A stretch of DNA of 64,000 nt from Paenibacillus segetis. GTDB taxonomy: Bacteria; Bacillota; Bacilli; Paenibacillales; Paenibacillaceae. The stretch lies in contig NZ_BMFT01000002.1 of the NCBI RefSeq assembly GCF_014639155.1, positions 186,001 to 250,000 on the forward strand. Reading direction: 5' to 3'. The position numbers and the translations under genes are program-made. Of this stretch, positions 1 through 8,911 are shown in pieces (the stretch's first letter is position 1; each line of letters opens with the position of its first letter). Under the pieces are notes generated by a model that had not been told where the DNA came from, made no database searches, and saw nothing but the letters and a program-made list of their open reading frames with translations.

Positions 1-65
1 ACGATATCATACCAACTGATCATGCGATGAGATGTATGGTTATGTTACTGTGAGAAATGTACTTA

Positions 66-162
66 AAATTGAATAGGCAAACCTATGGAAATGTAGGGAC
101 GCAAAGCTAAAGGGACTAAGGTTAATTAAACTTCGTAACGATGTCAGCCAGCTGCCAAAGAG
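66..162 (+). promoter_or_regulatory. Cyclic di-GMP-I (GEMM-I) riboswitch aptamer
   Basis: The core reads GGCAAACC (76-83), a stem capped by a GAAA tetraloop (about 88-91), GGGACGCAAAGC (95-106), then a second arm ending in CAGCCAGCTGCC (145-156). These are the conserved blocks of the c-di-GMP-I class, including the GAAA loop and its receptor-side arm. A 16-bp AT-rich hairpin (188-222) and an intrinsic terminator (239-262) follow before the large secreted peptidase gene, so control is most likely by transcription termination. Whether ligand turns the gene on or off cannot be read reliably by eye. The outer ends of the aptamer are approximate. Confidence 0.93.
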
Positions 163-238
163 TATATTATGCTTTTTGTTATTTGAAGTTTATTAAAAGT
201 GAAGTTTTCATTTTTAATAGACTTTGTGTGCAATCGGG

Positions 239-262
239 CTACTCTTCAGGGTAGTTTTTTTT
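239..262 (+). terminator. Riboswitch expression-platform terminator
   Basis: CTACTC / GGGTAG form a 6-bp stem with a TTCA loop, followed by eight T residues. It lies about 50 bases upstream of the peptidase start codon and downstream of the c-di-GMP aptamer, the normal position for a riboswitch-controlled terminator. Confidence 0.85.
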
Positions 263-314
263 GCGCCTGTTTTAGGTTATTCGTCATAACTATCATTCAT
301 CAGGAGGAAAAAGT

Positions 315-3300
315 ATGAAGAAAATGATTGCAATCGCCACATCGGCAGCGCTACTAGTTAGTTTGTCGAGTGAGGCGGGGTTTGTTGCAGCAAGTGAAAT
401 ACATAACACAAATGTGACGAAAAGCGTGTTGGAAAGTAGCTTAACTCTAGCCAGCTTGGCAACGGTTAAGCCATTTGATTTGTATGGGAAGGACGTTTTA
501 AGTGCTTATAATGAAGTATTTAAAATGAATAATGTAAATATTAAATCGATCACGAATAATGGTGGTAACTATTCAGGTTCTCCTATAAATAAGGCGATCG
601 ATGGCGATATGAATACGCACTGGGAGACAGGTAAACCGAATACTTCAACATTTACGAATGAGGTCGTATTTCTGTTAAATGAATCAACTACATTAAATAG
701 AATCGTATATGCAGCTAGACAATCTAGTGCCAAAGGCAAGGGATTTGCCCAAGAGTTCGAAATTTACAGCTCGATGACGGATGCAGGCGATGATTTCAGT
801 TTAGTATCCACGGGAGAATATACAGGTTCAACAGGCGATATAGTTGAAATTAAATTTGCGCCGGCAACGTTTAAGCGAATCAAATTTGTCTACAAAAAAG
901 CGAATCAGGACTGGGCAAGTGGGGCTGAATTTGCTTTTTATAAAGAAGATGCCGTATCGGACAAATTAAATTACTTATTTACCGATGATACATATAGTCA
1001 AGTGAGTGAAGAGTTTAATACAGTAGACAAACTAATAACTTTGGAGAATGAAGTGAAGGCACATCCTCTATACGCTCAATTTACAGCAGAAATAGAGAAT
1101 GCCAAAATACTTTTAGCAAGCAATCCAATAGCATCAACTACAGCAAAGGTTTCTACCCTTAAAAGTTATGGCACGGAATATGAGGCGGCTTATAGCGAAG
1201 CCTATCGTATGCCGAATTCCAATGTATCCAAAGTAACGACAAATGGCGGAAGCTACCCGGGCACGAAACCAGAATACATGCTCGATGATCTGCCAAACAC
1301 ACATTGGGAGACTAATAAAAACAATGATGATACCTTCACGAATGAAGTTGTATTTGAATTAACGAATGCTGAAGTGCTGGACAGAGTAGCCTTTCTAGCT
1401 AGAGACAATCGGAAAGGATTCCCGGAGGCGTTCGAGATCTATGCATCAGAGACGAGTAAAGGAGACACATTTAAGCTTGTTTCTAGCGGAACTGCGGTTA
1501 GTACAAATGATTTTCTGCAATTCAAGTTCGAACCAACAAAGTTTAAGCGAGTAAAATTTAAGTTCACAAAAGCCAATATTAACAGACCGTTTGTAGCTGA
1601 ATTTCGGTTTTATAAGCAAGATCAAGTAAGTGATGCGGTCGATGGACTGTTCATCGATGGAACGATGAGTTCAGTAGTTCCCGAATATAATAGTGTGGCC
1701 AAAATCAATGAGCTAGAGGAAGCTGCCAAAGCGCATCCATTATATCCTCAGTTCAAGGATCAACTGGATTTGGCGAAGAAGGTAGTAAATGGTGAAGTGC
1801 AAACCGAAGGTACGATCATTACGGCTGAACAACATGGCGATATGAAAAAGCATGCGCAGCAAAACTTAAGATTTAACATGGGTACGAATAACCAGCCTAC
1901 CGGACTTGTGGGCATGCCAGGCGATACGATCAACGTCTATGTGGATGTTGATTCTAACGCTAAAGTACCTTCGTTAATTTTCTCACAACAAGAAGGTTCT
2001 TGGAATAGTTGGGCAAGGGGCGTGCAATTACGTCCTGGGAAAAATACAATCGTGGTACCTGAATCCCCTACCAACAATGCTTACGCCCATGATGTAACGA
2101 AAGGTGGGCCTATTTATATCGTTAATCCTTATACGCCGGAAGAGCAAGGCAAAGCGCCACGCCTTCGTTTTGAAGGTGTAGAACGATTCCCGATGATGAC
2201 AAAGGATACCGATCCGGCAGAATTTAAAGCCTTGTTAACTTCGTATAAACAAAAGCTAGACGCAGACAAAGCGGCACATCCGAACGTTAATGACCGTGAA
2301 ATGATCGATGTTGTCGAAATGGTGAGCGATCGTATTATTTTCACAGGTACAGCTACGGCAGCTTACAATCAGTTTATTACAAATGATCAAAATCCACTCG
2401 ATACCTTATCGGGTTACGATGTGTGGATCAATAGATTATTTGATTACTTTGGTCTAGATGGCCGCAGTGAGAACCATGATGCCAAGCTTATCCGGGAGAA
2501 TATTAGATTAATGCAGCCATATGGTGCGATGTACGCAGCAGGTGACCACACCGGGATTCAAGGCGGAACCGTACCCCTGATGCTAGAGGATTTCAGCAAG
2601 GTATATCCAGGCTGGGGCTTATCGCACGAGATCGGGCACCGCATGGCTGTGGGTGAACGGGAGTATGGTGAGGTCAGCAATAATATGTTGCCTATGTTGC
2701 TGTCTGTAGAGCGTAATTCTATGGATACGCGCATCCCATTTGAATCGGATATTTATAAATATGTTATTGAAGAAAATAAAGTAGCCATGGAACAGCAGGG
2801 TCTTTTTGCGAGACTCGGAGCGTTCTGGCAATTAGAATTAGCGCACCCGGGGTATTGGGCGGAGCTAAATAGTCTATATCGAGATCGTAAAGTATCCCTT
2901 CCTAATGGTGAGAGCTCGAGACAGCAATATTTAGTAGAATTCTCTTCCGAAGTGTTAGGCCAGGATTTGAGTAGCTTTTTTGCTAGACATGGCTTCGCGG
3001 TGGATTCGGAGACAAAAGTCAAGGTAAGTAAATATCCAGCTTCGGGCAAGTTATGGTATCTAAATAATTCGGTTGTCTATTATGAAGGAACAGGAATCGC
3101 TAACAAAAATGTTACTATCAACATCAATATTAGCGCAAATGCTGCGGCTAAAACGAATACGTTGAACTTCAATATGGATAAGGCATACAAGGAAGATTTT
3201 CTAGGATATGAGATTTACCGAAACAATGTCTTAGTTGGATTTACGGGTACGGATCAATTTGTAGATACCAATGTCGATGGGGCTCAGAACTATACCTATA

Positions 3301-6143
3301 AGATCATTGGCTATGATAAAAAATTGAATGCCCTAAATCCTGTAGAGGTTAAGGCGTTCAAGCCAGCACTATCGGTTGAAGAGCATGTTACGCTCAAGCT
3401 GAACCAAACATTTGATCCAACCAGTTACGTTAAGGCGATGAACTATCAAGGACAGGATATTTCAAGTAATGTCGCTGTAAAATCAAATAACGTGGATATT
3501 ACGACCAAAGGAAATTATGAAGTTGTCTATGAAATTAAGAGCGAAGGGACAACTGAGACCAAGACGACACATGTAACCGTAACAAGTGATTATGTGTATG
3601 CTTCGGATCTGGATGCTACATCGGCTACTGTTGGTTGGAGCACATTGAAGAAAGACAAAGCACCTGCAGGTAGCGCGATCACGTTAGTAAGACAAGGAGT
3701 AGCTGCGACGTATGCTAAGGGCTTAGGTGTTCATGCCAACTCTGAGGTTGTGTATAACATTGAGGGTAAGGGTTATGACTTCTTCAAGAGCTATATCGGT
3801 ATCGATCAAGCGATGAAAAGCAATACGGCTTCTTCTGCAACGTTTGAAATCTATGTCGATGGGGAGCAGAAATTTAGCAGTGATGTATTCCGTTCGAGTA
3901 CAGAACATGAATTTGTACAGATCCCTGTTACAGGTGCAAGAGAAGTTAAGCTGGTAACAACCGATGCGAATAATAATGGAAATTCGGCGGATCACACCGT
4001 ATGGGCAGATGCAAAGTTCACGAATAATGCTAGTCTGCCTACATTAACGGTTCCTGAAGACATGGCGCTCTTGAAGTTAAATAGTGAGTTTGATGTGCTG
4101 AAAGACGTAGAAGCATTTGACGCTGAAGATGGTAATTTAATTGGACAAGTTGAAGTTAACTTGAATGGTTTCGATTCAGGTAAACCGGGAACTTATCAAG
4201 TCGAATTCAAAGTGACGGATAGTGATGGAAATACCGTTACGAAGACTAGGGAAATCGTTGTTTACAGCGCAAGTTCATATCTCAGTGACTTGAACTGGGA
4301 ATCAGCAAGAACGGATTACAATGTGGTAAGAAAAGATAAAGCGAGTACAAACAATCCAATCAAGTTACTTGTTAATGGTGTAAACCAAGAGTTTGAAAAG
4401 GGGATCGGAACGCACGCCAATTCTGAAATCGTATATAACCTTACTAATACGAACTATGCTTATTTTGAAACGGTAGTGGGTGTCGATCGCAATATTCCAG
4501 AACAGAATAACTCGAGCGTGAAGTTTAGCATCCTGGCAGATGGTCAAGAAGTATATAACAGTGGATTGATGAAATATAGTACTGAGGCTAAAATGGTTCG
4601 AATCCCAGTGACGGATGTGCAGCAATTGAAACTTGTCGTAGACAATGCAGGGAACGGGAATACTTCTGATCATGCCGATTTTGCAGATGCAAAATTCCTT
4701 GTATTGAATAGTGTGCCAGTACTTATGATACCTAAATCGATATCGACTAAAGTAGGACAAGTCATCCATATCGATGAGTATTATGAAGCCATGGATGCCG
4801 AGGATGGAGACTTAACTTCTAGTGTGGTAGTTACAGGGGCAGATCAAGTCAACTTCAATCGAGCTGGTGAGTACACAATCTCTTACAGTGTAACGGATAG
4901 CGATGGCAATACAGTGACGAAGACTCGTACGGTCGCCGTTGTGAACATGGAGGATTACAGCTATCTGACGGATTATGATTGGGCGGCTACAACTCATAGT
5001 TATACGGCTCCTCGCAAAGATATCTCTATTAGTAGTAATAAGCTACGTTTAACAGATGAGAATAATCGTGAGGTTGCTTATGAACGAGGAATCGGAGCGC
5101 ATTCGAATTCTACGATTGTGTATGACCTGAGCGATAAGAACTATGATTACTTCACTTCTTACGTGGGTGTCGATCGTCAAATGTACGGTACTGTTGGTTC
5201 TGTTAGTTTCGAGGTTTATGTGGATGGAGACAAGAAGTTTGATAGTGGACTCATGAATTCAAGGGACCCGCAAAAATTCATCGAAGTGGACATTAACGGA
5301 GCGGTTGAGTTTAAATTAGTCGTGACCGACGGGGGAAATGGCAACGGGTCTGACCATGCTACATGGGGAGATTCGAAGCTACATTTTGCCAACGTGGATA
5401 GACTATTCACTGGAGTTCTGGAACAAGCGATTGTAGATGCTAAAGTGCTGAGTCTTGAAGGATATACGGAGGAGAGCGTTGCAGCATTCACTGCGAGCCT
5501 AACTGATGCCGAAGCTGTTCTAGTGAACCCGCAAGCGACACAAGCAGAAGTCGATGCAGCGCTGGCCGCATTACAAGCAGCAATAGCAGGTTTAACCTCA
5601 ATTGACTTAACACAGGTAATTACTGTGCAAGACAACTATCTTAGTAATTCTATCAAGACAACGTTAGGCATTACGGGTGATATTACGCTTGGTGATATGC
5701 TGAAGTTGACTACATTAACGAGTGAATCCAGAAGGGCAAGATCGCTGGAAGGATTGCAGTATGCCAAGAACCTGATGACGTTAGATGTCATTGGCAATGA
5801 AATTACGGACTTCTCTCCATTAAAGGATCTAAAGAAACTCGAAAACCTATTGATCGATCCGCAAGTCGTTGAGGTAGGAGGAACGTTAGAAGGACCTATT
5901 ATTGAAATAGAAAACTTAGTCACAGGAAGAGACGGTAATAAAGTTATCCCTTATTTAGCAGGGGTTAGACACAATCAAACGTTTAAAGAGATTGTTTATG
6001 ATATGAGTGAATGGGAACAAAACCCCGATAAGTTCACCATAGACCTGTCCAATGATGATAAGGGGTATTACATGATGTTCATCTCTTATCAAGTAGAAGG
6101 TAGCCTTGTGCAATTAATGTATATGATGGATAACAACAAGTAG
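315..6143 (+). CDS. Secreted multidomain M60-like (enhancin/mucinase) metallopeptidase
   Basis: 1942 residues, ATG preceded by AGGAGG. Visible order: signal peptide (1-27); two discoidin/F5-8C-like domains (about 75-200 and 295-430) that are clear duplicates of each other; a peptidase region with the gluzincin motif HEIGH at 771-775 and a glutamate at 786, matching the HExxH-x(8-28)-E signature of M60 peptidases; three NPCBM-type carbohydrate-binding modules starting near 1093, 1321 and 1549, separated by Ig-like segments with the DAEDGDL motif; a FIVAR-like helical repeat near 1697-1760; and a short leucine-rich-like C-terminal part. No sortase motif or membrane anchor is visible, so it is probably released or held through glycan binding. 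Family members attack mucin-type glycoproteins. The c-di-GMP riboswitch upstream implies lifestyle-dependent expression. The actual substrate is unknown. Confidence 0.92.
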   Translation: MKKMIAIATSAALLVSLSSEAGFVAASEIHNTNVTKSVLESSLTLASLATVKPFDLYGKDVLSAYNEVFKMNNVNIKSITNNGGNYSGSPINKAIDGDMNTHWETGKPNTSTFTNEVVFLLNESTTLNRIVYAARQSSAKGKGFAQEFEIYSSMTDAGDDFSLVSTGEYTGSTGDIVEIKFAPATFKRIKFVYKKANQDWASGAEFAFYKEDAVSDKLNYLFTDDTYSQVSEEFNTVDKLITLENEVKAHPLYAQFTAEIENAKILLASNPIASTTAKVSTLKSYGTEYEAAYSEAYRMPNSNVSKVTTNGGSYPGTKPEYMLDDLPNTHWETNKNNDDTFTNEVVFELTNAEVLDRVAFLARDNRKGFPEAFEIYASETSKGDTFKLVSSGTAVSTNDFLQFKFEPTKFKRVKFKFTKANINRPFVAEFRFYKQDQVSDAVDGLFIDGTMSSVVPEYNSVAKINELEEAAKAHPLYPQFKDQLDLAKKVVNGEVQTEGTIITAEQHGDMKKHAQQNLRFNMGTNNQPTGLVGMPGDTINVYVDVDSNAKVPSLIFSQQEGSWNSWARGVQLRPGKNTIVVPESPTNNAYAHDVTKGGPIYIVNPYTPEEQGKAPRLRFEGVERFPMMTKDTDPAEFKALLTSYKQKLDADKAAHPNVNDREMIDVVEMVSDRIIFTGTATAAYNQFITNDQNPLDTLSGYDVWINRLFDYFGLDGRSENHDAKLIRENIRLMQPYGAMYAAGDHTGIQGGTVPLMLEDFSKVYPGWGLSHEIGHRMAVGEREYGEVSNNMLPMLLSVERNSMDTRIPFESDIYKYVIEENKVAMEQQGLFARLGAFWQLELAHPGYWAELNSLYRDRKVSLPNGESSRQQYLVEFSSEVLGQDLSSFFARHGFAVDSETKVKVSKYPASGKLWYLNNSVVYYEGTGIANKNVTININISANAAAKTNTLNFNMDKAYKEDFLGYEIYRNNVLVGFTGTDQFVDTNVDGAQNYTYKIIGYDKKLNALNPVEVKAFKPALSVEEHVTLKLNQTFDPTSYVKAMNYQGQDISSNVAVKSNNVDITTKGNYEVVYEIKSEGTTETKTTHVTVTSDYVYASDLDATSATVGWSTLKKDKAPAGSAITLVRQGVAATYAKGLGVHANSEVVYNIEGKGYDFFKSYIGIDQAMKSNTASSATFEIYVDGEQKFSSDVFRSSTEHEFVQIPVTGAREVKLVTTDANNNGNSADHTVWADAKFTNNASLPTLTVPEDMALLKLNSEFDVLKDVEAFDAEDGNLIGQVEVNLNGFDSGKPGTYQVEFKVTDSDGNTVTKTREIVVYSASSYLSDLNWESARTDYNVVRKDKASTNNPIKLLVNGVNQEFEKGIGTHANSEIVYNLTNTNYAYFETVVGVDRNIPEQNNSSVKFSILADGQEVYNSGLMKYSTEAKMVRIPVTDVQQLKLVVDNAGNGNTSDHADFADAKFLVLNSVPVLMIPKSISTKVGQVIHIDEYYEAMDAEDGDLTSSVVVTGADQVNFNRAGEYTISYSVTDSDGNTVTKTRTVAVVNMEDYSYLTDYDWAATTHSYTAPRKDISISSNKLRLTDENNREVAYERGIGAHSNSTIVYDLSDKNYDYFTSYVGVDRQMYGTVGSVSFEVYVDGDKKFDSGLMNSRDPQKFIEVDINGAVEFKLVVTDGGNGNGSDHATWGDSKLHFANVDRLFTGVLEQAIVDAKVLSLEGYTEESVAAFTASLTDAEAVLVNPQATQAEVDAALAALQAAIAGLTSIDLTQVITVQDNYLSNSIKTTLGITGDITLGDMLKLTTLTSESRRARSLEGLQYAKNLMTLDVIGNEITDFSPLKDLKKLENLLIDPQVVEVGGTLEGPIIEIENLVTGRDGNKVIPYLAGVRHNQTFKEIVYDMSEWEQNPDKFTIDLSNDDKGYYMMFISYQVEGSLVQLMYMMDNNK

Positions 6144-6154
6144 TGACAAGAAGT

Positions 6155-6183
6155 AGGGACAAGGGGACAGGCCCCTTGTCCCT
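6155..6183. repeat. GGGACA-family palindromic repeat, single unit
   Basis: AGGGACAAGGGG pairs perfectly with CCCCTTGTCCCT across a 5-base loop. It lies 12 bases after the peptidase stop and 9 before the chitinase stop, so it probably also terminates both convergent transcripts. It is the first member of a family that recurs at 9888, 10757, 17296, 19341, 20885 and (partial) 32557. Confidence 0.9.
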
Positions 6184-6191
6184 TTCTCTTT

Positions 6192-7841
6192 CTAGAACGG
6201 ACTCATGCCGAGAGTGTTTAATTTCTCCCCTGTAATATTGACCCCCATTTTTGTTGTAATATCACGATAATGACCAACGCGGCGGCCGACTCGATAGTCG
6301 GTTTCGTCTTTGTTTCCTTCAAAACTGCCATTGATGATCATGATGGTGACACCAAACCCTGGAGGGGTTAATCCCTTGGATATTTCTGCTGCTGAAGGCG
6401 TCCAATTTCCGACCATGACATCGTGAGCCGATGGTTTTGGTGGCTGTGGTGTCATCCAGAATAGCATAGCCGTCATGAAGCCTAATTTACCTTCACTCGT
6501 AATAAGCTCCGGTTGTTGAAGCAAGGTATCTTTAGTTCCATAAATAATTCCGCTAATTAAGCCATAATTGTAGTTCCAGCTCAATTGAATCGGCCCACGT
6601 CCATGATACGATTTGCCTGCAACGGGTGGGAAGTTCGTATCGGACTGAACGTAACCAATGTTGGTAGAGTTAATGTATCCTACTTCTTCATTCCAATAGA
6701 GACCCCAACTAAGCTCGCCGCCAGGCGCTGTCGCCCAACCTCCACCTGTTTCATGAGCGATATTGGCGAGGAATGCCGCCAGTTCACGCTTGCGGTCGAC
6801 CGTAGAGCCTTCTTTAATAAATGAACCAAAATCAACGGTTTTGGAGATGATCGGAACGCTTAAATTCCACGAAGCGTTAAAGTCGGCATTTTGCATAATG
6901 AGCGTTTCTTTCTTCGTTGTCTTGTCTAATCTGAATACACGAGTGTTCCAAGTAGCTCCTTGCCGATATTCTAGCTTGTATTTGATATTGGCCACATCGG
7001 TTACGGCAGCGATCAAGTTGTTGTACGAATAATAGTCTGTTTGGCCCGGCTTGTAATACGGCTTGTCTGCAGCAAATGTATGCCATGCTGACGAACCGAT
7101 ACGCATGGGGAATAGCGCTTCGTATTCACTTTGTGGTAGTGCACTTTGTACGGCTGCAACTGCATTAGTTGGTGAGAATTGCGGATCGATACCGCCCCAT
7201 GACGATATAATTTGCTGATCGGTTAATACCCGGCTTTGACCAGGAGCTAATTCACCTAAGGTCGTTCTCACGCTGATCGCCTGGCTTGCTGTCGTGTTAT
7301 TCTTGGCATCTCTTGCTTTTACGTAATAAGTATATGCGGTATCCTGTTGTAAACCTGTGTCGGTGTATGTCAGTGTGGAGGCATTAGCAGAGGAACCCAC
7401 CTTGATCTCGTTACGGTAAATGTCATAGCCTGCTACAGCAATGTTGTCTGTTGCGGCCCCCCAAGATAATGTGATGGTGTCAGCAGTTTGCCCTGTCGAT
7501 ACAAGATTAGTCGGAGCTGTTGGAGGGATCAGGTCTTCAACGCCGCCTGTATCTGGGCCAAGTAGCAGCCAAGGTGAACTTGATGGATCCCCCGTACCGG
7601 GTACATCGCCTTGTGTCCACCATTTGGCTCTATACACATTGTTGTTGTAGCTGACTTCATTGCCGCCCACATAGACTTGAGTAGATACCCAAGGTGAGGC
7701 AGTTAGAGAAGCTTGCTGTTGTACTTCACTTGCAGATACATTTGTTGTAACCGCTTCCATAGGTGCGAATACTAATAAGGCAGATAGTAGAGTGATGCTT
7801 ACGCGCATTAACTTGGTACTTGTCAATTTACGTCGTTTCAT
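6192..7841 (-). CDS. Secreted GH19 family chitinase with CBM5/12 and FnIII domains
   Basis: Signal peptide (about 1-40), then a chitin-binding CBM5/12 module with its conserved aromatics (WVSTQVY...YRAKWWTQG), a fibronectin type III domain, and a C-terminal GH19 catalytic domain. In numbering from the upstream ATG at 7847 the catalytic AHETGG motif has His365 and Glu366, followed by YHGRGPIQLSWNYNYG, the GH19 substrate-cleft signature. I prefer the ATG at 7841 (549 aa): the AGGAGG ends immediately before the ATG at 7847 but lies 6 bases from the one at 7841. GH19 enzymes cleave beta-1,4-GlcNAc polymers. It is convergent with the peptidase gene and has no riboswitch of its own. Confidence 0.93.
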   Translation of the reverse strand: MKRRKLTSTKLMRVSITLLSALLVFAPMEAVTTNVSASEVQQQASLTASPWVSTQVYVGGNEVSYNNNVYRAKWWTQGDVPGTGDPSSSPWLLLGPDTGGVEDLIPPTAPTNLVSTGQTADTITLSWGAATDNIAVAGYDIYRNEIKVGSSANASTLTYTDTGLQQDTAYTYYVKARDAKNNTTASQAISVRTTLGELAPGQSRVLTDQQIISSWGGIDPQFSPTNAVAAVQSALPQSEYEALFPMRIGSSAWHTFAADKPYYKPGQTDYYSYNNLIAAVTDVANIKYKLEYRQGATWNTRVFRLDKTTKKETLIMQNADFNASWNLSVPIISKTVDFGSFIKEGSTVDRKRELAAFLANIAHETGGGWATAPGGELSWGLYWNEEVGYINSTNIGYVQSDTNFPPVAGKSYHGRGPIQLSWNYNYGLISGIIYGTKDTLLQQPELITSEGKLGFMTAMLFWMTPQPPKPSAHDVMVGNWTPSAAEISKGLTPPGFGVTIMIINGSFEGNKDETDYRVGRRVGHYRDITTKMGVNITGEKLNTLGMSPF

Positions 7842-7851
7842 AGTCATCCTC

Positions 7852-7885
7852 CTATACTATTGGTATAAATTCAATATCAGTATAG
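7852..7885. promoter_or_regulatory. Inverted repeat upstream of the chitinase gene
   Basis: CTATACT (7852-7858) and AGTATAG (7879-7885) form a perfect 7-bp inverted repeat with a 20-base gap. It overlaps the edge of the chitinase ribosome site on the minus strand. It could be a regulator site or a leader hairpin; the sequence does not decide which. Confidence 0.4.
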
Positions 7886-8079
7886 TAGACTATGAATCTA
7901 TTAGCTATAGTCAATTATGCCTATATTATGTTTAATATACAAATATTGTTATATAAATTAACGTATGGTTCTCTTTATTAGTCTTAATACTCTTAATCTA
8001 ATCTATGATTAATAAGCTTGATATTTATAGGGTATCCCTTAGAATGGAAGAAAGTAACTTTACAAGGGAGACAGATGGA

Positions 8080-8880
8080 ATGAGCGATATTGTTGTACGA
8101 AATCATGTAAAAGTAATTGGAGAAGGGCAACGTACAATTATCTTTGGCCATGGATTTGGATGTGACCAAAGCATGTGGCAATATATCGTGCCCTCATTTA
8201 AGGAGAAGTATCGCATCATTCTTTTTGACTATGTTGGCTCAGGTCATTCAGATATAAGCGCATATCGATCAGACAAATATAGTTCACTACACGGTTATGT
8301 TCAGGATGTATTGGACATTATTGAGGCCTTAGAGCTCAAAGATATTATCTTCATTGGCCACTCTGTCAGCTCCATGATAGGCATGCTGGCCTCGATCGAG
8401 CGCCCAGAGGATTTCGATAAATTGATTATGGTTGGACCTTCACCGCGTTATTTAAATGAGGGTGATGATTATTTCGGTGGCTTTGAGAAAAGTGATATTA
8501 CAGAACTACTAGATATGATGGAGATGAATTTCGCAGGTTGGGCTAGTTTTATGGCTCCACTGGCGATGAATAATCCAGATCCTATGTTATCGCAGGAACT
8601 GGAACGAAGCTTTAGCTCAGTAGATCCTGTTATTGCTAGAGAATTTGCTAAAGCAACCTTCCTATCCGATCATCGGAATGACTTAGCAAAAGTCACCGTT
8701 CCTACACTCATCATGCAATGTTCGGATGACAGTATCGTCCCTATAAAAGTAGGCGAATACTTACATGAGCACTTGAAGAATAGTACGTTACGATTAATGA
8801 AAGCCAAAGGTCATTATCCACATATCAGTCATCCAGAGGAGACGATCACTCTCATTAATGAATATCTGCAAGCAGTATGA
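8080..8880 (+). CDS. rsbQ: RsbQ-like alpha/beta hydrolase (energy-stress signalling)
   Basis: 266 residues from the ATG at 8080 (AAGGGAG 9 bases upstream). An ATG at 8005 would add 25 unmatched residues. It carries the RsbQ signature GHGFGCDQSMW, FDYVGSGHSD, and nucleophile GHSVSS (Ser95); Asp216/217 and His245 complete the catalytic triad. In Bacillus subtilis RsbQ is the partner required by the PAS-PP2C phosphatase RsbP to report energy stress, presumably through a small hydrophobic ligand. Here the next gene, 31 bases downstream, encodes a PAS protein ending in GGDEF rather than PP2C. The orthology call is strong; the assigned partner is inferred from adjacency. Confidence 0.93.
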   Translation: MSDIVVRNHVKVIGEGQRTIIFGHGFGCDQSMWQYIVPSFKEKYRIILFDYVGSGHSDISAYRSDKYSSLHGYVQDVLDIIEALELKDIIFIGHSVSSMIGMLASIERPEDFDKLIMVGPSPRYLNEGDDYFGGFEKSDITELLDMMEMNFAGWASFMAPLAMNNPDPMLSQELERSFSSVDPVIAREFAKATFLSDHRNDLAKVTVPTLIMQCSDDSIVPIKVGEYLHEHLKNSTLRLMKAKGHYPHISHPEETITLINEYLQAV

Positions 8881-8911
8881 TGAGATTATGCTAACTGAAA
8901 GGAATTAAGCA

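Noticed and set aside
8005-8079. Longer RsbQ start at 8005
   Set aside because: The added residues do not fit the family and the ATG at 8080 has a proper ribosome site.
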